Source of the DNA: Sinomonas cyclohexanicum
GTDB lineage: Bacteria > Actinomycetota > Actinomycetes > Actinomycetales > Micrococcaceae
Direction: 5' to 3'
NCBI RefSeq assembly: GCF_020886775.1
Contig: NZ_AP024525.1
Span: forward strand, 3,348,001-3,412,000
DNA length: 64,000 nt
This document shows positions 50,047 to 57,991 of this stretch, piece by piece (the stretch's first letter is position 1; every line of letters starts with the position of its first letter). A program made the translations under genes and the position numbers. The notes beneath the pieces were generated by a model that did not search any database, was not told the origin of the DNA, and saw nothing but the letters and a program-made list of their open reading frames with translations.

Positions 50047-50769
50047 ATGAGCGAATCCATCACCCCAGCGCCCCAGGATCCAAGCTCGCAGAACCCCTAC
50101 GGCCAGAACCCCGCCGGCCCGGATCCCGCAGCTCCCAACCCGCCCGTCCCCGGCCCCGCCGGGGCTCCGCAGCAGCCCCAGTACCAACCGCCCCAGTACC
50201 AGCAGCCGCAGTACCCCAGCCAGCCTCCGCAGGGGCCGCCGCAGTACCAGCAGGGCAACTACCAACAGCCCCAGGCCCCAGGACAGGGCTTCAGCTTCGA
50301 GATGCCGCACGACCGGCCGAAGAACTTCCAGGACGTCATGCCGACCGGCGGACTCTCCGGCATGTTCAACGTCGCGGCGCTCCCGATGGAGCTCAAGGTC
50401 TCCTACTGGATCTGGCTCGTGGGCGGCGCGCTCGGCGTGCTGTTCGGCCTCTTCGGACTCCTGGCGGGCTTCGCGGCCGTCGCGATGTTCGGTGGCCTCG
50501 GAGCCCTCGTGCTCGTCCTCGTGCTCGTGGCAGTCGTACTCGCCGCCGCCCAGGTCATCCTCGCGATGAAGATGAAGGAGGGGAAGCAGTGGGCCCGCCT
50601 CGCCCTGACGATCCTCGCGGCCCTGAACATCGTGCTCGCGATCGGCGTCAGCAGCGGCAACGGCGCGGGCAGCAACTGGTTCGGGACCGTGATCGCCGTC
50701 GTCGCGGCGGTCCTGATGTGGCTGCCGAACTCGCAGGCCTGGTTCCAGCGCCAGGCTGCCCCCGCCTGA
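50047..50769 (+). CDS. Pro/Gln/Tyr-rich membrane protein, first of three
   Basis: From ATG 50047 the 240-residue product has a disordered N-terminal half rich in Pro, Gln, Tyr and Asn (units such as QYQQPQYP) and a C-terminal half with four membrane helices. No catalytic motif is visible. This tail-plus-helices layout is common in actinobacterial cell-envelope proteins of unknown function. The two genes downstream share it, so they are probably paralogs by design if not by sequence. Confidence 0.7.
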   Translation: MSESITPAPQDPSSQNPYGQNPAGPDPAAPNPPVPGPAGAPQQPQYQPPQYQQPQYPSQPPQGPPQYQQGNYQQPQAPGQGFSFEMPHDRPKNFQDVMPTGGLSGMFNVAALPMELKVSYWIWLVGGALGVLFGLFGLLAGFAAVAMFGGLGALVLVLVLVAVVLAAAQVILAMKMKEGKQWARLALTILAALNIVLAIGVSSGNGAGSNWFGTVIAVVAAVLMWLPNSQAWFQRQAAPA

Positions 50770-50787
50770 CCCACACACCGAACCCAC

Positions 50788-50825
50788 GCCCCGGCACCCC
50801 GCCCGTCACGACGGGGTGCCGGGGC
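50788..50825. terminator. Terminator hairpin
   Basis: GCCCCGGCACCCCG (50788-50801) pairs perfectly with CGGGGTGCCGGGGC (50812-50825) around a 10-bp loop, 18 bp after the first membrane-protein gene. Confidence 0.8.
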
Positions 50826-50908
50826 GGCGTCGTCTGGCGATATGGTGATGTCAACGTATCGGGGGCGTGAGCGTTCCCGCCGGGCCACCTTCGACGATTG
50901 GACCCCCC

Positions 50909-51775
50909 ATGAGCACGCCTGATGTCCCGCCGAACGGCTCCGAGCACCCCGCGGAGCCTGAGCAGGGGAACCAGCCGGCGGGGCCGACGGGTCGCCCCGC
51001 GCCACGCTATGGTCAGTACGCCCCAGGACACGGAAACGAGCCACAGCAGCCGCCCCAGTACGGCCAGCAGCCGCCCGCCTACGGCCAGCAGCCGCCCCAG
51101 TACGGTCAACAGCCACCCGCCTACGGCCAGCAGCCGCCCCAGTACGGCCAGCAGCCCCAGCAATACGGCCAGCCGTGGCAGCAGCCCGCACCTTATGGTC
51201 AGGCCCCGTACGGCCAGTACCAGTACGGTCAGGCCCCGTACGGCCAAGCGCCCGGCTTCAACGTGCCAGGCCCGGACGAGCAGCGTACGGCCGTGCGGCG
51301 GGCCTCGATCCTGATGTTCGCAACCGCCGCGGCAGAGGTCGTCATCAGCGCGTTCGTGATCACGACGATCCTGAACATGCCCACGAGCACCCTCCGCGAC
51401 ATGTTCAACCAGGTCTCGAGCGCCGCGGGCACGTCGGCCATCTCCTTCGCGGAGTTCCAGCAGGCCATCCGTACGTTCCTGTACTTCGCGATCGGCTGCG
51501 TCATAGTCAACGCGGCCGTGATCGTCCTGTGCGGCGTGTTCCTGGCCAGGGGCAAGCGCTGGGCGAGGACGGTCGGCACGGTGTTCCTGTGCCTCACGCT
51601 CGGCAGCTTCTTCGCGGCCAGCATCTACGCCCTCGTCACGATCGCCCTCGCGGTCGCGTCCGTCGTCCTGCTGTTCCGCCCGGCGGTCACCGCGTTCCTG
51701 AACTCGCGGAACCAGTTCGCCAACCCCTACACGACCCCGAAGGGCCCCACCTTCGGCAACCCCTACGGACAGTGA
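50909..51775 (+). CDS. Membrane protein with YGQQPP-repeat cytoplasmic tail
   Basis: From ATG 50909 the product has 288 residues. Residues about 45-110 are near-perfect tandem repeats of Tyr-Gly-Gln-Gln-Pro-Pro-(Gln/Ala) with later YGQAPYGQ variants, encoded by repeated DNA at 51056-51250. The remainder has four membrane helices and ends NPYGQ. The repetitive tail is low-complexity of the kind that can phase-separate or act as a flexible docking arm. No enzyme motif is seen. Confidence 0.75.
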   Translation: MSTPDVPPNGSEHPAEPEQGNQPAGPTGRPAPRYGQYAPGHGNEPQQPPQYGQQPPAYGQQPPQYGQQPPAYGQQPPQYGQQPQQYGQPWQQPAPYGQAPYGQYQYGQAPYGQAPGFNVPGPDEQRTAVRRASILMFATAAAEVVISAFVITTILNMPTSTLRDMFNQVSSAAGTSAISFAEFQQAIRTFLYFAIGCVIVNAAVIVLCGVFLARGKRWARTVGTVFLCLTLGSFFAASIYALVTIALAVASVVLLFRPAVTAFLNSRNQFANPYTTPKGPTFGNPYGQ

Positions 51776-51779
51776 CGCC

Positions 51780-52469
51780 TTGAGCCAGCAGCCCACGCCG
51801 CCGCAGTACCCGTCCGGCTCCGGCCAGCCCGGAACGCCCCCATACCAGCCCTCCTACGCGCCGCTGCCCCCGCAGGGCGCGTATCAGGGCCCGTGGCCGA
51901 GCCAGATGCCGAGCGGGACGTTCCCGGGGATGCCCACGGTGGGCCTCCCCCGGCCCCTGACACTCACGCTCGCGTTCTGGCTCCTTCTGGCCGCTTCCGT
52001 GCTGCCGCTCGCCACGATCCCCGCAGTCCTCGACTGGATGCACGTCTACCTGCGCGAGGCCCTCATCGCGTCCACCGCACGCGCCGGACGGTCGGGGAAC
52101 GCGGGGGCGTTCGCACAGCAGTTCAGCGCGATCACCGCCCCGATCGTGTGGGTCTCCGCGATCGCAGGGTCCGCGCTCAGCGCGCTCATGGCCTTTGGGG
52201 TGCGCGCCGGGATGAACTGGGTCCGGATCCTCACGACCGTCTCCGCCGGGTTCACGCTGGTGGGCTTCCTCGGCAACATCGCGGTCGCCGCGTTGGCTGC
52301 CCCGCTCGCGACGGTGACGCGGTTCCCGATGCCACTCATGGTGTACGTCATCTCGTTCACTGCCGGGGCCATCTTCATCGCGGGGACGATCCTCGCGTGG
52401 CTCCCGCCGTCCAGCCAGTACATCGCCGCCCGCCGGGCCGCGAAGCTCGGCGGCGGCTACCTGCGCTGA
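51780..52469 (+). CDS. Membrane protein with Pro/Tyr-rich tail, third of three
   Basis: The likely start is TTG 51780, 4 bp after the previous stop, giving 229 residues; no closer ATG fits the conserved tail. The N-terminal 55 residues are Pro/Gln/Ser/Tyr-rich (SQQPTPPQYPSGSGQ). Four membrane helices follow, and the protein ends in a basic RRAAKLGGGYLR. It is probably co-transcribed and coupled with the preceding gene. Function is unknown. Confidence 0.65.
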   Translation: MSQQPTPPQYPSGSGQPGTPPYQPSYAPLPPQGAYQGPWPSQMPSGTFPGMPTVGLPRPLTLTLAFWLLLAASVLPLATIPAVLDWMHVYLREALIASTARAGRSGNAGAFAQQFSAITAPIVWVSAIAGSALSALMAFGVRAGMNWVRILTTVSAGFTLVGFLGNIAVAALAAPLATVTRFPMPLMVYVISFTAGAIFIAGTILAWLPPSSQYIAARRAAKLGGGYLR

Positions 52470-52477
52470 CGCAGTCC

Positions 52478-52541
52478 GCGCACGACGGCGCGCACCGCCT
52501 CAGGCGGGTTGCCCCCGGCGGCGAGGGGCGTCGTCGTGCGC
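52478..52541. terminator. Inverted pair of the dispersed 11-mer at a convergent junction
   Basis: GCGCACGACG (52478-52487) and CGTCGTGCGC (52532-52541) form a perfect 10-bp stem with a 44-bp interior that contains further GC-rich complementarity (CCGCCTCAGGCGGG). It joins the ends of the rightward membrane-protein gene and the leftward rex gene, overlapping the last codons of rex. Confidence 0.65.
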
Positions 52542-53264
52542 TGCGGCATCGACGGGCGCACCTTCCGACGGCTGGCCGCTCTCCCCGCCCGACTCGCCGC
52601 GCTGGGCGTGGTAGGCGAGGATCTGCAGCTCGGTGGCCATGTCCACCTTCCGCAGGGTCACGCCGGCCGGGACCTGGAGGATTGTGGGTGCGAAGCTGAG
52701 GATGCTGCGGACGCCGGCGGCGACCACGCGGTCGCATACGGACTGCGCCACGGAGGCCGGGAGCGCGAGGACTGCCATGTTCGCCTTGGTGCGCTCGAAC
52801 ACGGCCTCGAGGTTCGCCGCGTCGGAGACGCGGAGCCAGCCGATCTCGTTTCCGATGATCTGGGGGTCCGTGTCCAGGAGCGCCACGACGTCGAAGCCGC
52901 GGGTCTCGAATCCGCCGTATCGGGCCAGCGCACGGCCGAGGTTGCCGGCGCCCACAATCGCGACGCGCCAGTCACGGGTGAGGCCAAGAGCAGCCGAGAG
53001 GTGCTGGAGCAGATTCTCGACCTCGTAGCCGACCCCGCGGGTGCCGTACGAACCGAGCTGGGAGAGGTCCTTGCGCAGCGTGGCCGAGCTCACGCCGGAG
53101 GCCTCGGCGAGGGCGTCCGAGGAGACGCGGTCCACGCCGTCCGCGAGGAACGAGTTGAGCGCGCGCAGGTAGACGGTCAGGCGGGCGACGACCGCCGGCG
53201 GCAGCCCCTTCTCGTCAGGCGCTGCGGAGGAGCCGTGCCCCTCGTTCCTCGCCTGACGTGCCAC
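52500..53264 (-). CDS. rex: Redox-sensing transcriptional repressor Rex
   Basis: A GTG at 53264 with GAGGGAA 6 bp upstream gives 254 residues. The N-terminal winged helix holds SSDALAEASGVSSATLRKDLSQLG. The NAD(H)-binding Rossmann domain starts VAIVGAGNLGRALARYGGF, with Asp in ALLDTDP. A disordered 35-residue C-terminal tail is extra. Rex represses respiration and fermentation genes when NADH is low. The nearby ldh and menaquinone genes are plausible targets, but I found no clear TTGTGA-N6-TCACAA site in their short upstream regions. Confidence 0.94.
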   Translation of the reverse strand: MARQARNEGHGSSAAPDEKGLPPAVVARLTVYLRALNSFLADGVDRVSSDALAEASGVSSATLRKDLSQLGSYGTRGVGYEVENLLQHLSAALGLTRDWRVAIVGAGNLGRALARYGGFETRGFDVVALLDTDPQIIGNEIGWLRVSDAANLEAVFERTKANMAVLALPASVAQSVCDRVVAAGVRSILSFAPTILQVPAGVTLRKVDMATELQILAYHAQRGESGGESGQPSEGAPVDAAAHDDAPRRRGQPA

Positions 53265-53354
53265 TTGCCGTTCCCTCGATTCCTGCCGCACGGGCGGCCG
53301 CACTCACTCTAAGTTCTGGTCCGCGGCCGCGCCAAATGCCTGACGCGCGCGGCT

Positions 53355-53609
53355 TCAGGCGCGGCGTGCGGCGTCGACCGTGCGGCGGAGGCGTGCCTCG
53401 TTGATCGTCCAGAAGTCCCGCTGGACGCCGTCCACGAGGACCACGGGTACCTCCTCGGCGAAGCGGTCGCGCAGGGCCGGGTCATCGTCGATGCGGCGTT
53501 CCTCCCAGGGGATCCCTGCGTCCGCGGCCACACGGTCCACGACCTCCCGGGCCGCCTCGCACAGGTGGCACTCGGTCTTGGTTACCAGGACGATCTCGGG
53601 GACGCGCAT
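53355..53609 (-). CDS. Glutaredoxin-family thiol protein
   Basis: From ATG 53609 the product has 84 residues. The redox motif is Cys-His-Leu-Cys at residues 14-17 (TKTECHLCEAAREVV), with the later EVPVVLVDG region containing the cis-Pro. It is the short DUF836-like/glutaredoxin-like type common next to rex in actinobacteria. TACGGT and a GGAGGC motif both sit just before the ATG. It is divergent from the HAD-IB gene. Confidence 0.85.
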   Translation of the reverse strand: MRVPEIVLVTKTECHLCEAAREVVDRVAADAGIPWEERRIDDDPALRDRFAEEVPVVLVDGVQRDFWTINEARLRRTVDAARRA

Positions 53610-53678
53610 GCCTCCACCGTAGCGCCCTGCATGTGGGCCGCGAATCTCCGCCCGGTGGCGAATGGCTAGACTCGGACC

Positions 53679-54488
53679 ATGCCCGCAGAGAAGAAGGCGC
53701 CCGCAGCGGTGCGGCCCACGCCGCATGCGCGGCCCCGGGAGGCAGCCTTCTTCGACGTGGACAACACGCTCATGAAGGGCGCGAGCATCTTCCACGTGGC
53801 TCGCAAGATGTACGAGCGCAAGGCCTTCACCCTGCAGGACGCCGCCGGGTTCGCGTGGAAGCACCTCGCGTTCATGTTCCGCGGCGAGAGCCTCAAGGAC
53901 GTGCACTCGATCCAGGCCTCCGCGCTCTCCCTCGCGGCGGGGATACAGACGGCGGACGTCGCCACCGTGGGCCACGAGGTCTACGACGAATTCATCGAGT
54001 CCCGCATCTGGCCCGGGACCAAGGCCCTCGCGGAGCAGCACCTTCGGGTGGGCCGGCGGGTGTGGCTCGTGACCGCGACTCCGATCGAGATCGCGTCCGT
54101 CATCTCGGACCGGCTCGGGCTCACCGGGGCCCTCGGGACGGTCGGCGAGATCGAGGACGGCGCGTACACCGGACGGCTCGTCGGGGACATCCTGCACGGG
54201 CCGGCCAAGGCCGAGGCGGTCTCGGAGCTCGCCGAGACCGAGGGGCTGGATCTCCGGCTCTGCTGGGCGTACTCGGACTCCCACAACGACATCCCCCTCC
54301 TGAGCCTCGTGGGCCATCCCGTGGCCATCAATCCCGACGCGCGGCTCCGCATCCACGCCAACGCGCACAACTGGCCCATCTACGACTTCCGCTCGGGGCG
54401 CCGCGCCGCGACGCTCGGGCTCAAGGCCGCAACGGTGGGCGGGGTCCTGTACGGCCTCTGGCGCGGCTACTCCCGGATCCGCCGCTAG
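53679..54488 (+). CDS. HAD-IB family hydrolase (phosphoserine-phosphatase-like)
   Basis: This 269-residue protein has the catalytic motif AFFDVDNTLMKG near residue 23, VWLVTATPIEIA (motif II) and YSDSHNDIPLL (motif IV). This is the HAD-IB/SerB-related family; some members remove phosphate from lysophosphatidic acid or cell-wall precursors. The C-terminus has a basic, possibly membrane-proximal segment. TAGACT (53667-53672) is 6 bp from the ATG with no binding site, so the mRNA is probably leaderless. A strong hairpin follows the gene. Confidence 0.88.
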   Translation: MPAEKKAPAAVRPTPHARPREAAFFDVDNTLMKGASIFHVARKMYERKAFTLQDAAGFAWKHLAFMFRGESLKDVHSIQASALSLAAGIQTADVATVGHEVYDEFIESRIWPGTKALAEQHLRVGRRVWLVTATPIEIASVISDRLGLTGALGTVGEIEDGAYTGRLVGDILHGPAKAEAVSELAETEGLDLRLCWAYSDSHNDIPLLSLVGHPVAINPDARLRIHANAHNWPIYDFRSGRRAATLGLKAATVGGVLYGLWRGYSRIRR

Positions 54489-54536
54489 CCGGCGCCGAAG
54501 TCGGGTCCAGGGAGTCGGGCCCCGGGACGAGACGCA

Positions 54537-54569
54537 GCGAGGCCCGTCCCCACCGGGGACGGGCCTCGC
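54537..54569. terminator. Bidirectional terminator
   Basis: GCGAGGCCCGTCCCC (54537-54551) and its exact complement (54555-54569) form a 15-bp stem with a 3-bp loop, between the rightward HAD-IB gene and the leftward bS22 gene. Confidence 0.88.
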
Positions 54570-54598
54570 TTCACCTCAGCCCCAGAGGGGCCGCGCGG

Positions 54599-54697
54599 CT
54601 ACTTCTTGTTGCGGCGCTGGTGACGAGTCTTGCGGAGCAGCTTGCGGTGCTTCTTCTTGGCCATGCGCTTGCGGCGCTTCTTGATAACCGAACCCAT
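54599..54697 (-). CDS. Small ribosomal subunit protein bS22 (AURKAIP1/COX24-type)
   Basis: This is a 32-residue, very basic protein: it begins MGSVIKKRRKRMAKKKHRK and ends RHQRRNKK. The length and KKRRKRM core match the actinobacterial ribosomal protein first seen in mycobacterial 70S structures and named bS22. It binds in the 30S decoding-side rRNA. Its start has GGAACTTC-type upstream text with GAAC; the exact binding site is weak. It is a single-gene unit ending at the 54537 hairpin. Confidence 0.9.
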   Translation of the reverse strand: MGSVIKKRRKRMAKKKHRKLLRKTRHQRRNKK

Positions 54698-54813
54698 AGA
54701 AGTTCCTTACCGATAGTTGGTTCCCCGGCTGCTGGCCGGGCGCGCGCGGGGCGCGGTTCAACCAACTGCTGGTGACGTGACGTGAAACGTTCCTGAACAG
54801 GATACCGTACGCG

Positions 54814-55023
54814 TCAGGCGGTCTCGCTCCGCCCGTCCACGACCGACTTGCGCAGGTACTGCTCGACTGCGGCCTCGGGCACCCGGTACGAGCGGCCGAA
54901 GCGCACCGCGGGCATCTCCCCAGAGTGGACCAGGCGATACACCGTCATCTTCGACACCCGCATCATCTCGGCGACCTCGGCAACGGTGAGGAAACGCGAC
55001 GAGGAGAAATCCATCGCAGTCAT
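54814..55023 (-). CDS. Helix-turn-helix DNA-binding protein (excisionase/MerR-like)
   Basis: The 69-residue product contains one winged helix-turn-helix, FLTVAEVAEMMRVSKMTVYR, followed by GEMPAVRFGRSYRVPEAAV, the excisionase (HTH_17) family pattern. In actinobacteria such proteins, related to BldC, act as small regulators and are not phage excisionases. No integrase or attachment site is nearby. TAGAGT (55031-55036) is 7 bp before the ATG and starts with the TAG stop of the DAHP synthase gene, so a leaderless mRNA is likely. Confidence 0.85.
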   Translation of the reverse strand: MTAMDFSSSRFLTVAEVAEMMRVSKMTVYRLVHSGEMPAVRFGRSYRVPEAAVEQYLRKSVVDGRSETA

Positions 55024-55033
55024 ACAAAATACT

Positions 55034-56179
55034 CTAGTTGCTGGAGTGGCTCTTGTGAACGCGGCGTGCGCGCACGGCCCCGGCCAGCTGCTGAAGGACC
55101 TGCTCGGTGACGTCCCAGTCCATGCACTTGTCGGTCACGCTCTGCCCGTACACGAGCTGGGTGCGCCCCGCGGCGAACTCGGCCACGTCGAGGGACTGCG
55201 CTCCGCCCACGAGGAAGCTCTCGAGCATGACGCCGGCCAGCGCCTCGGCGCTGGCGCCGCCCGCCGCGAGCTGGGCGCCGATCTCGAGCGCTACCTCGGC
55301 CTGGCGGTGGTGGTCCTTGCCCGAGTTGCCGTGGCTCGCGTCCACGATGAGCCGCGGGTTGAGCCCCTTCGCCGCCATCTTCTCCGACGCGGCCTCGACG
55401 TGGCCTGCCGAGTAGTTCGGCCCGTCGGACCCGCCGCGGAGGATGAGGTGCGTGTCCGGGTTCCCGGCCGTCGCCACGAGCGCCGCGCGGCCGCCGTCGT
55501 CGATCCCGAGGAACGCCTGGGGCGCGGCGGCCGCGCCGCACGCATCGACGGCCACCTGCAGGCCCCCATCCGTGCCGTTCTTGAACCCGACCGGCATGGA
55601 CAGGCCCGAGACGAGCTGGCGGTGGATCTGGCTCTCCGTGGTTCGGGCGCCGATAGCGCCCCAGACGATCGCGTCCGCGGTGTACTGCGGGCTGATCGGC
55701 TCGAGGAACTCGGTGGCGGTGGGCAGGCCCAGTTCGAGGACGCCGAGGAGGAACCGCCGCGCCGCGCGCAGGCCGCCGGCGATGTCGTGGCTGCCGTCCA
55801 GATTCGGATCGTTGATGAGGCCCTTCCAGCCGACCGTGGTGCGCGGCTTCTCGAAGTACGTGCGCATCACCACGAGCACGTCCTCGCGGAGTTCACGCGC
55901 GACGCCGGCGAGTCGGCTCGCGTACGCAAGGCCCGCCTCGGGGTCGTGGATCGAGCAGGGCCCGACGATCACGAGGAGGCGGTCGTCGAGGCCGTCCATG
56001 ATGGCGCGCACCTCGTCGCGGCCGCGGGCGACGGCGCGGGCCGCCTCATCGCCCAGGGGCAGCTCGTCGAGGAGGTCCCCCGGGGCCGGGAGCGGGGTGA
56101 ACTCCGCGACGCGGAGGTTGCTGGTCGAGGAATCGGCGGCGCCGAGTGCGGAGACGGTCTGGGTGCTGGGCGGGTTCAT
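55034..56179 (-). CDS. aroF: 3-deoxy-7-phosphoheptulonate (DAHP) synthase, class I
   Basis: From ATG 56179 with CAAGGAC upstream the product has 381 residues. Class I (AroAI alpha) motifs are VIVGPCSIHDPEAGL, RTYFEKPRTTVGWKG, GARTTESQIHRQL, VDASHGNSGKDH and SVTDKCMDWD. It condenses PEP with erythrose 4-phosphate, the first step to Phe, Tyr and Trp. Expression is very probably controlled by the aromatic leader peptide at 56297-56350 and the switchable RNA between, placing it under sensing of all three end products. Confidence 0.95.
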   Translation of the reverse strand: MNPPSTQTVSALGAADSSTSNLRVAEFTPLPAPGDLLDELPLGDEAARAVARGRDEVRAIMDGLDDRLLVIVGPCSIHDPEAGLAYASRLAGVARELREDVLVVMRTYFEKPRTTVGWKGLINDPNLDGSHDIAGGLRAARRFLLGVLELGLPTATEFLEPISPQYTADAIVWGAIGARTTESQIHRQLVSGLSMPVGFKNGTDGGLQVAVDACGAAAAPQAFLGIDDGGRAALVATAGNPDTHLILRGGSDGPNYSAGHVEAASEKMAAKGLNPRLIVDASHGNSGKDHHRQAEVALEIGAQLAAGGASAEALAGVMLESFLVGGAQSLDVAEFAAGRTQLVYGQSVTDKCMDWDVTEQVLQQLAGAVRARRVHKSHSSN

Positions 56180-56184
56180 GGTCT

Positions 56185-56320
56185 GTCCTTGTCCTGACAG
56201 GCCCCCGCGTGGGCCAGAGCCTGCCGTTGATATGGCAAAGGGCAAGGACCGTGAGGTCCCTGCCCTGTTGGCTCTGGAGTCGGTACGCGACGAAATCTAC
56301 GCTTGGCCCTCCAGAGCCAA
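56185..56320 (-). promoter_or_regulatory. Attenuator RNA upstream of aroF with mutually exclusive pairings
   Basis: On the minus strand: segment 1 TTGGCTCTGGAG (56309-56320, inside the leader peptide) pairs perfectly with segment 2 CTCCAGAGCCAA (56268-56279). Segment 3 GGGCAGGGACC (56255-56265) pairs with segment 4 GGTCCTTGCCC (56240-56250; one G-U). Segment 5 GGCTCTGG (56214-56221) competes with segment 1 for segment 2. The ribosome binding region CAAGGAC (56185-56191) can pair with GTCCTTG of segment 4. This supports ribosome-dependent control by transcription attenuation (hairpin 3:4 with TTT after it), by hiding the start site, or both. Confidence 0.75.
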
Positions 56321-56350
56321 CGCAAAATACGCATACCAACGCTTGAACAT
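56297..56350 (-). CDS. Aromatic amino acid leader peptide of aroF
   Basis: The 17-residue frame reads MFKRWYAYFALALEGQA, with Phe2, Trp5, Tyr6, Tyr8 and Phe9, so five of the first nine residues are aromatic and all three aromatic amino acids appear. It lies between the gdhA terminator and the DAHP synthase gene on the same strand, directly behind a promoter, and its 3' half holds segment 1 of the attenuator. A ribosome short of any aromatic aminoacyl-tRNA would pause here. The ATG follows the -10 box by 6 bp, so the leader is probably translated from a leaderless mRNA. Confidence 0.85.
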   Translation of the reverse strand: MFKRWYAYFALALEGQA

Positions 56351-56356
56351 GTGCCT

Positions 56357-56386
56357 ACGGTAGGCCCCAGCCGTGCCGGCATGCAA
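56357..56386 (-). promoter_or_regulatory. Promoter of the aroF leader
   Basis: On the minus strand -35 TTGCAT (56381-56386) and -10 TACCGT (56357-56362) are 18 bp apart. Transcription should start at or within a base of the leader ATG (56350). Confidence 0.65.
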
Positions 56387-56387
56387 A

Positions 56388-56422
56388 CGGCCGCCCACAT
56401 GCTGGACACATGTGGGCGGCCG
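56388..56422 (-). terminator. Terminator of gdhA
   Basis: CGGCCGCCCACATG (56388-56401) and CATGTGGGCGGCCG (56409-56422) form a perfect 14-bp stem with a 7-bp loop, 30 bp after the gdhA stop and directly before the aroF promoter. Confidence 0.88.
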
Positions 56423-56451
56423 CGGCGCGCAGTAGCGGCGTCCGCAGGGAG

Positions 56452-57801
<1,350 letters not shown>

Positions 57802-57945
57802 TCATCGATGGTGCGTGGCCCGCCTGAATCCCCTACGGGCAGTGCGATTATTCCAGAACGCTCGGCCCGCCCCCGAACGGGGGCCACATGGTGAACCCGC
57901 ACTCGAGACCCGTCATGATGCCTCGCTGCGGCTCGAACACGGGTC

Positions 57946-57964
57946 GGTAACCGGTTGCTATGCT
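57946..57964 (+). promoter_or_regulatory. LacI-type operator and -10 box upstream of the lacI-family gene
   Basis: GGTAACCGGTTGC (57946-57958) abuts a good TATGCT -10 box (57959-57964). The operator occupies the -10/-35 spacer, the usual position for autorepression. Its core AACCGGTTGC recurs at 60210-60219. Confidence 0.6.
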
Positions 57965-57991
57965 GTGCGCATCCGCACCGAGGGAGGACCC

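Noticed and set aside
51056-51250. Regular repeats considered as a CRISPR array.
   Set aside because: They are in-frame codon repeats encoding YGQQPP units inside a gene, with no spacers and no cas genes.
54814-55023. Excisionase as a sign of a prophage or integrated element.
   Set aside because: No integrase, attachment repeat or phage gene is nearby; neighbours are the housekeeping genes aroF and bS22, and such small HTH proteins are common regulators in actinobacteria.
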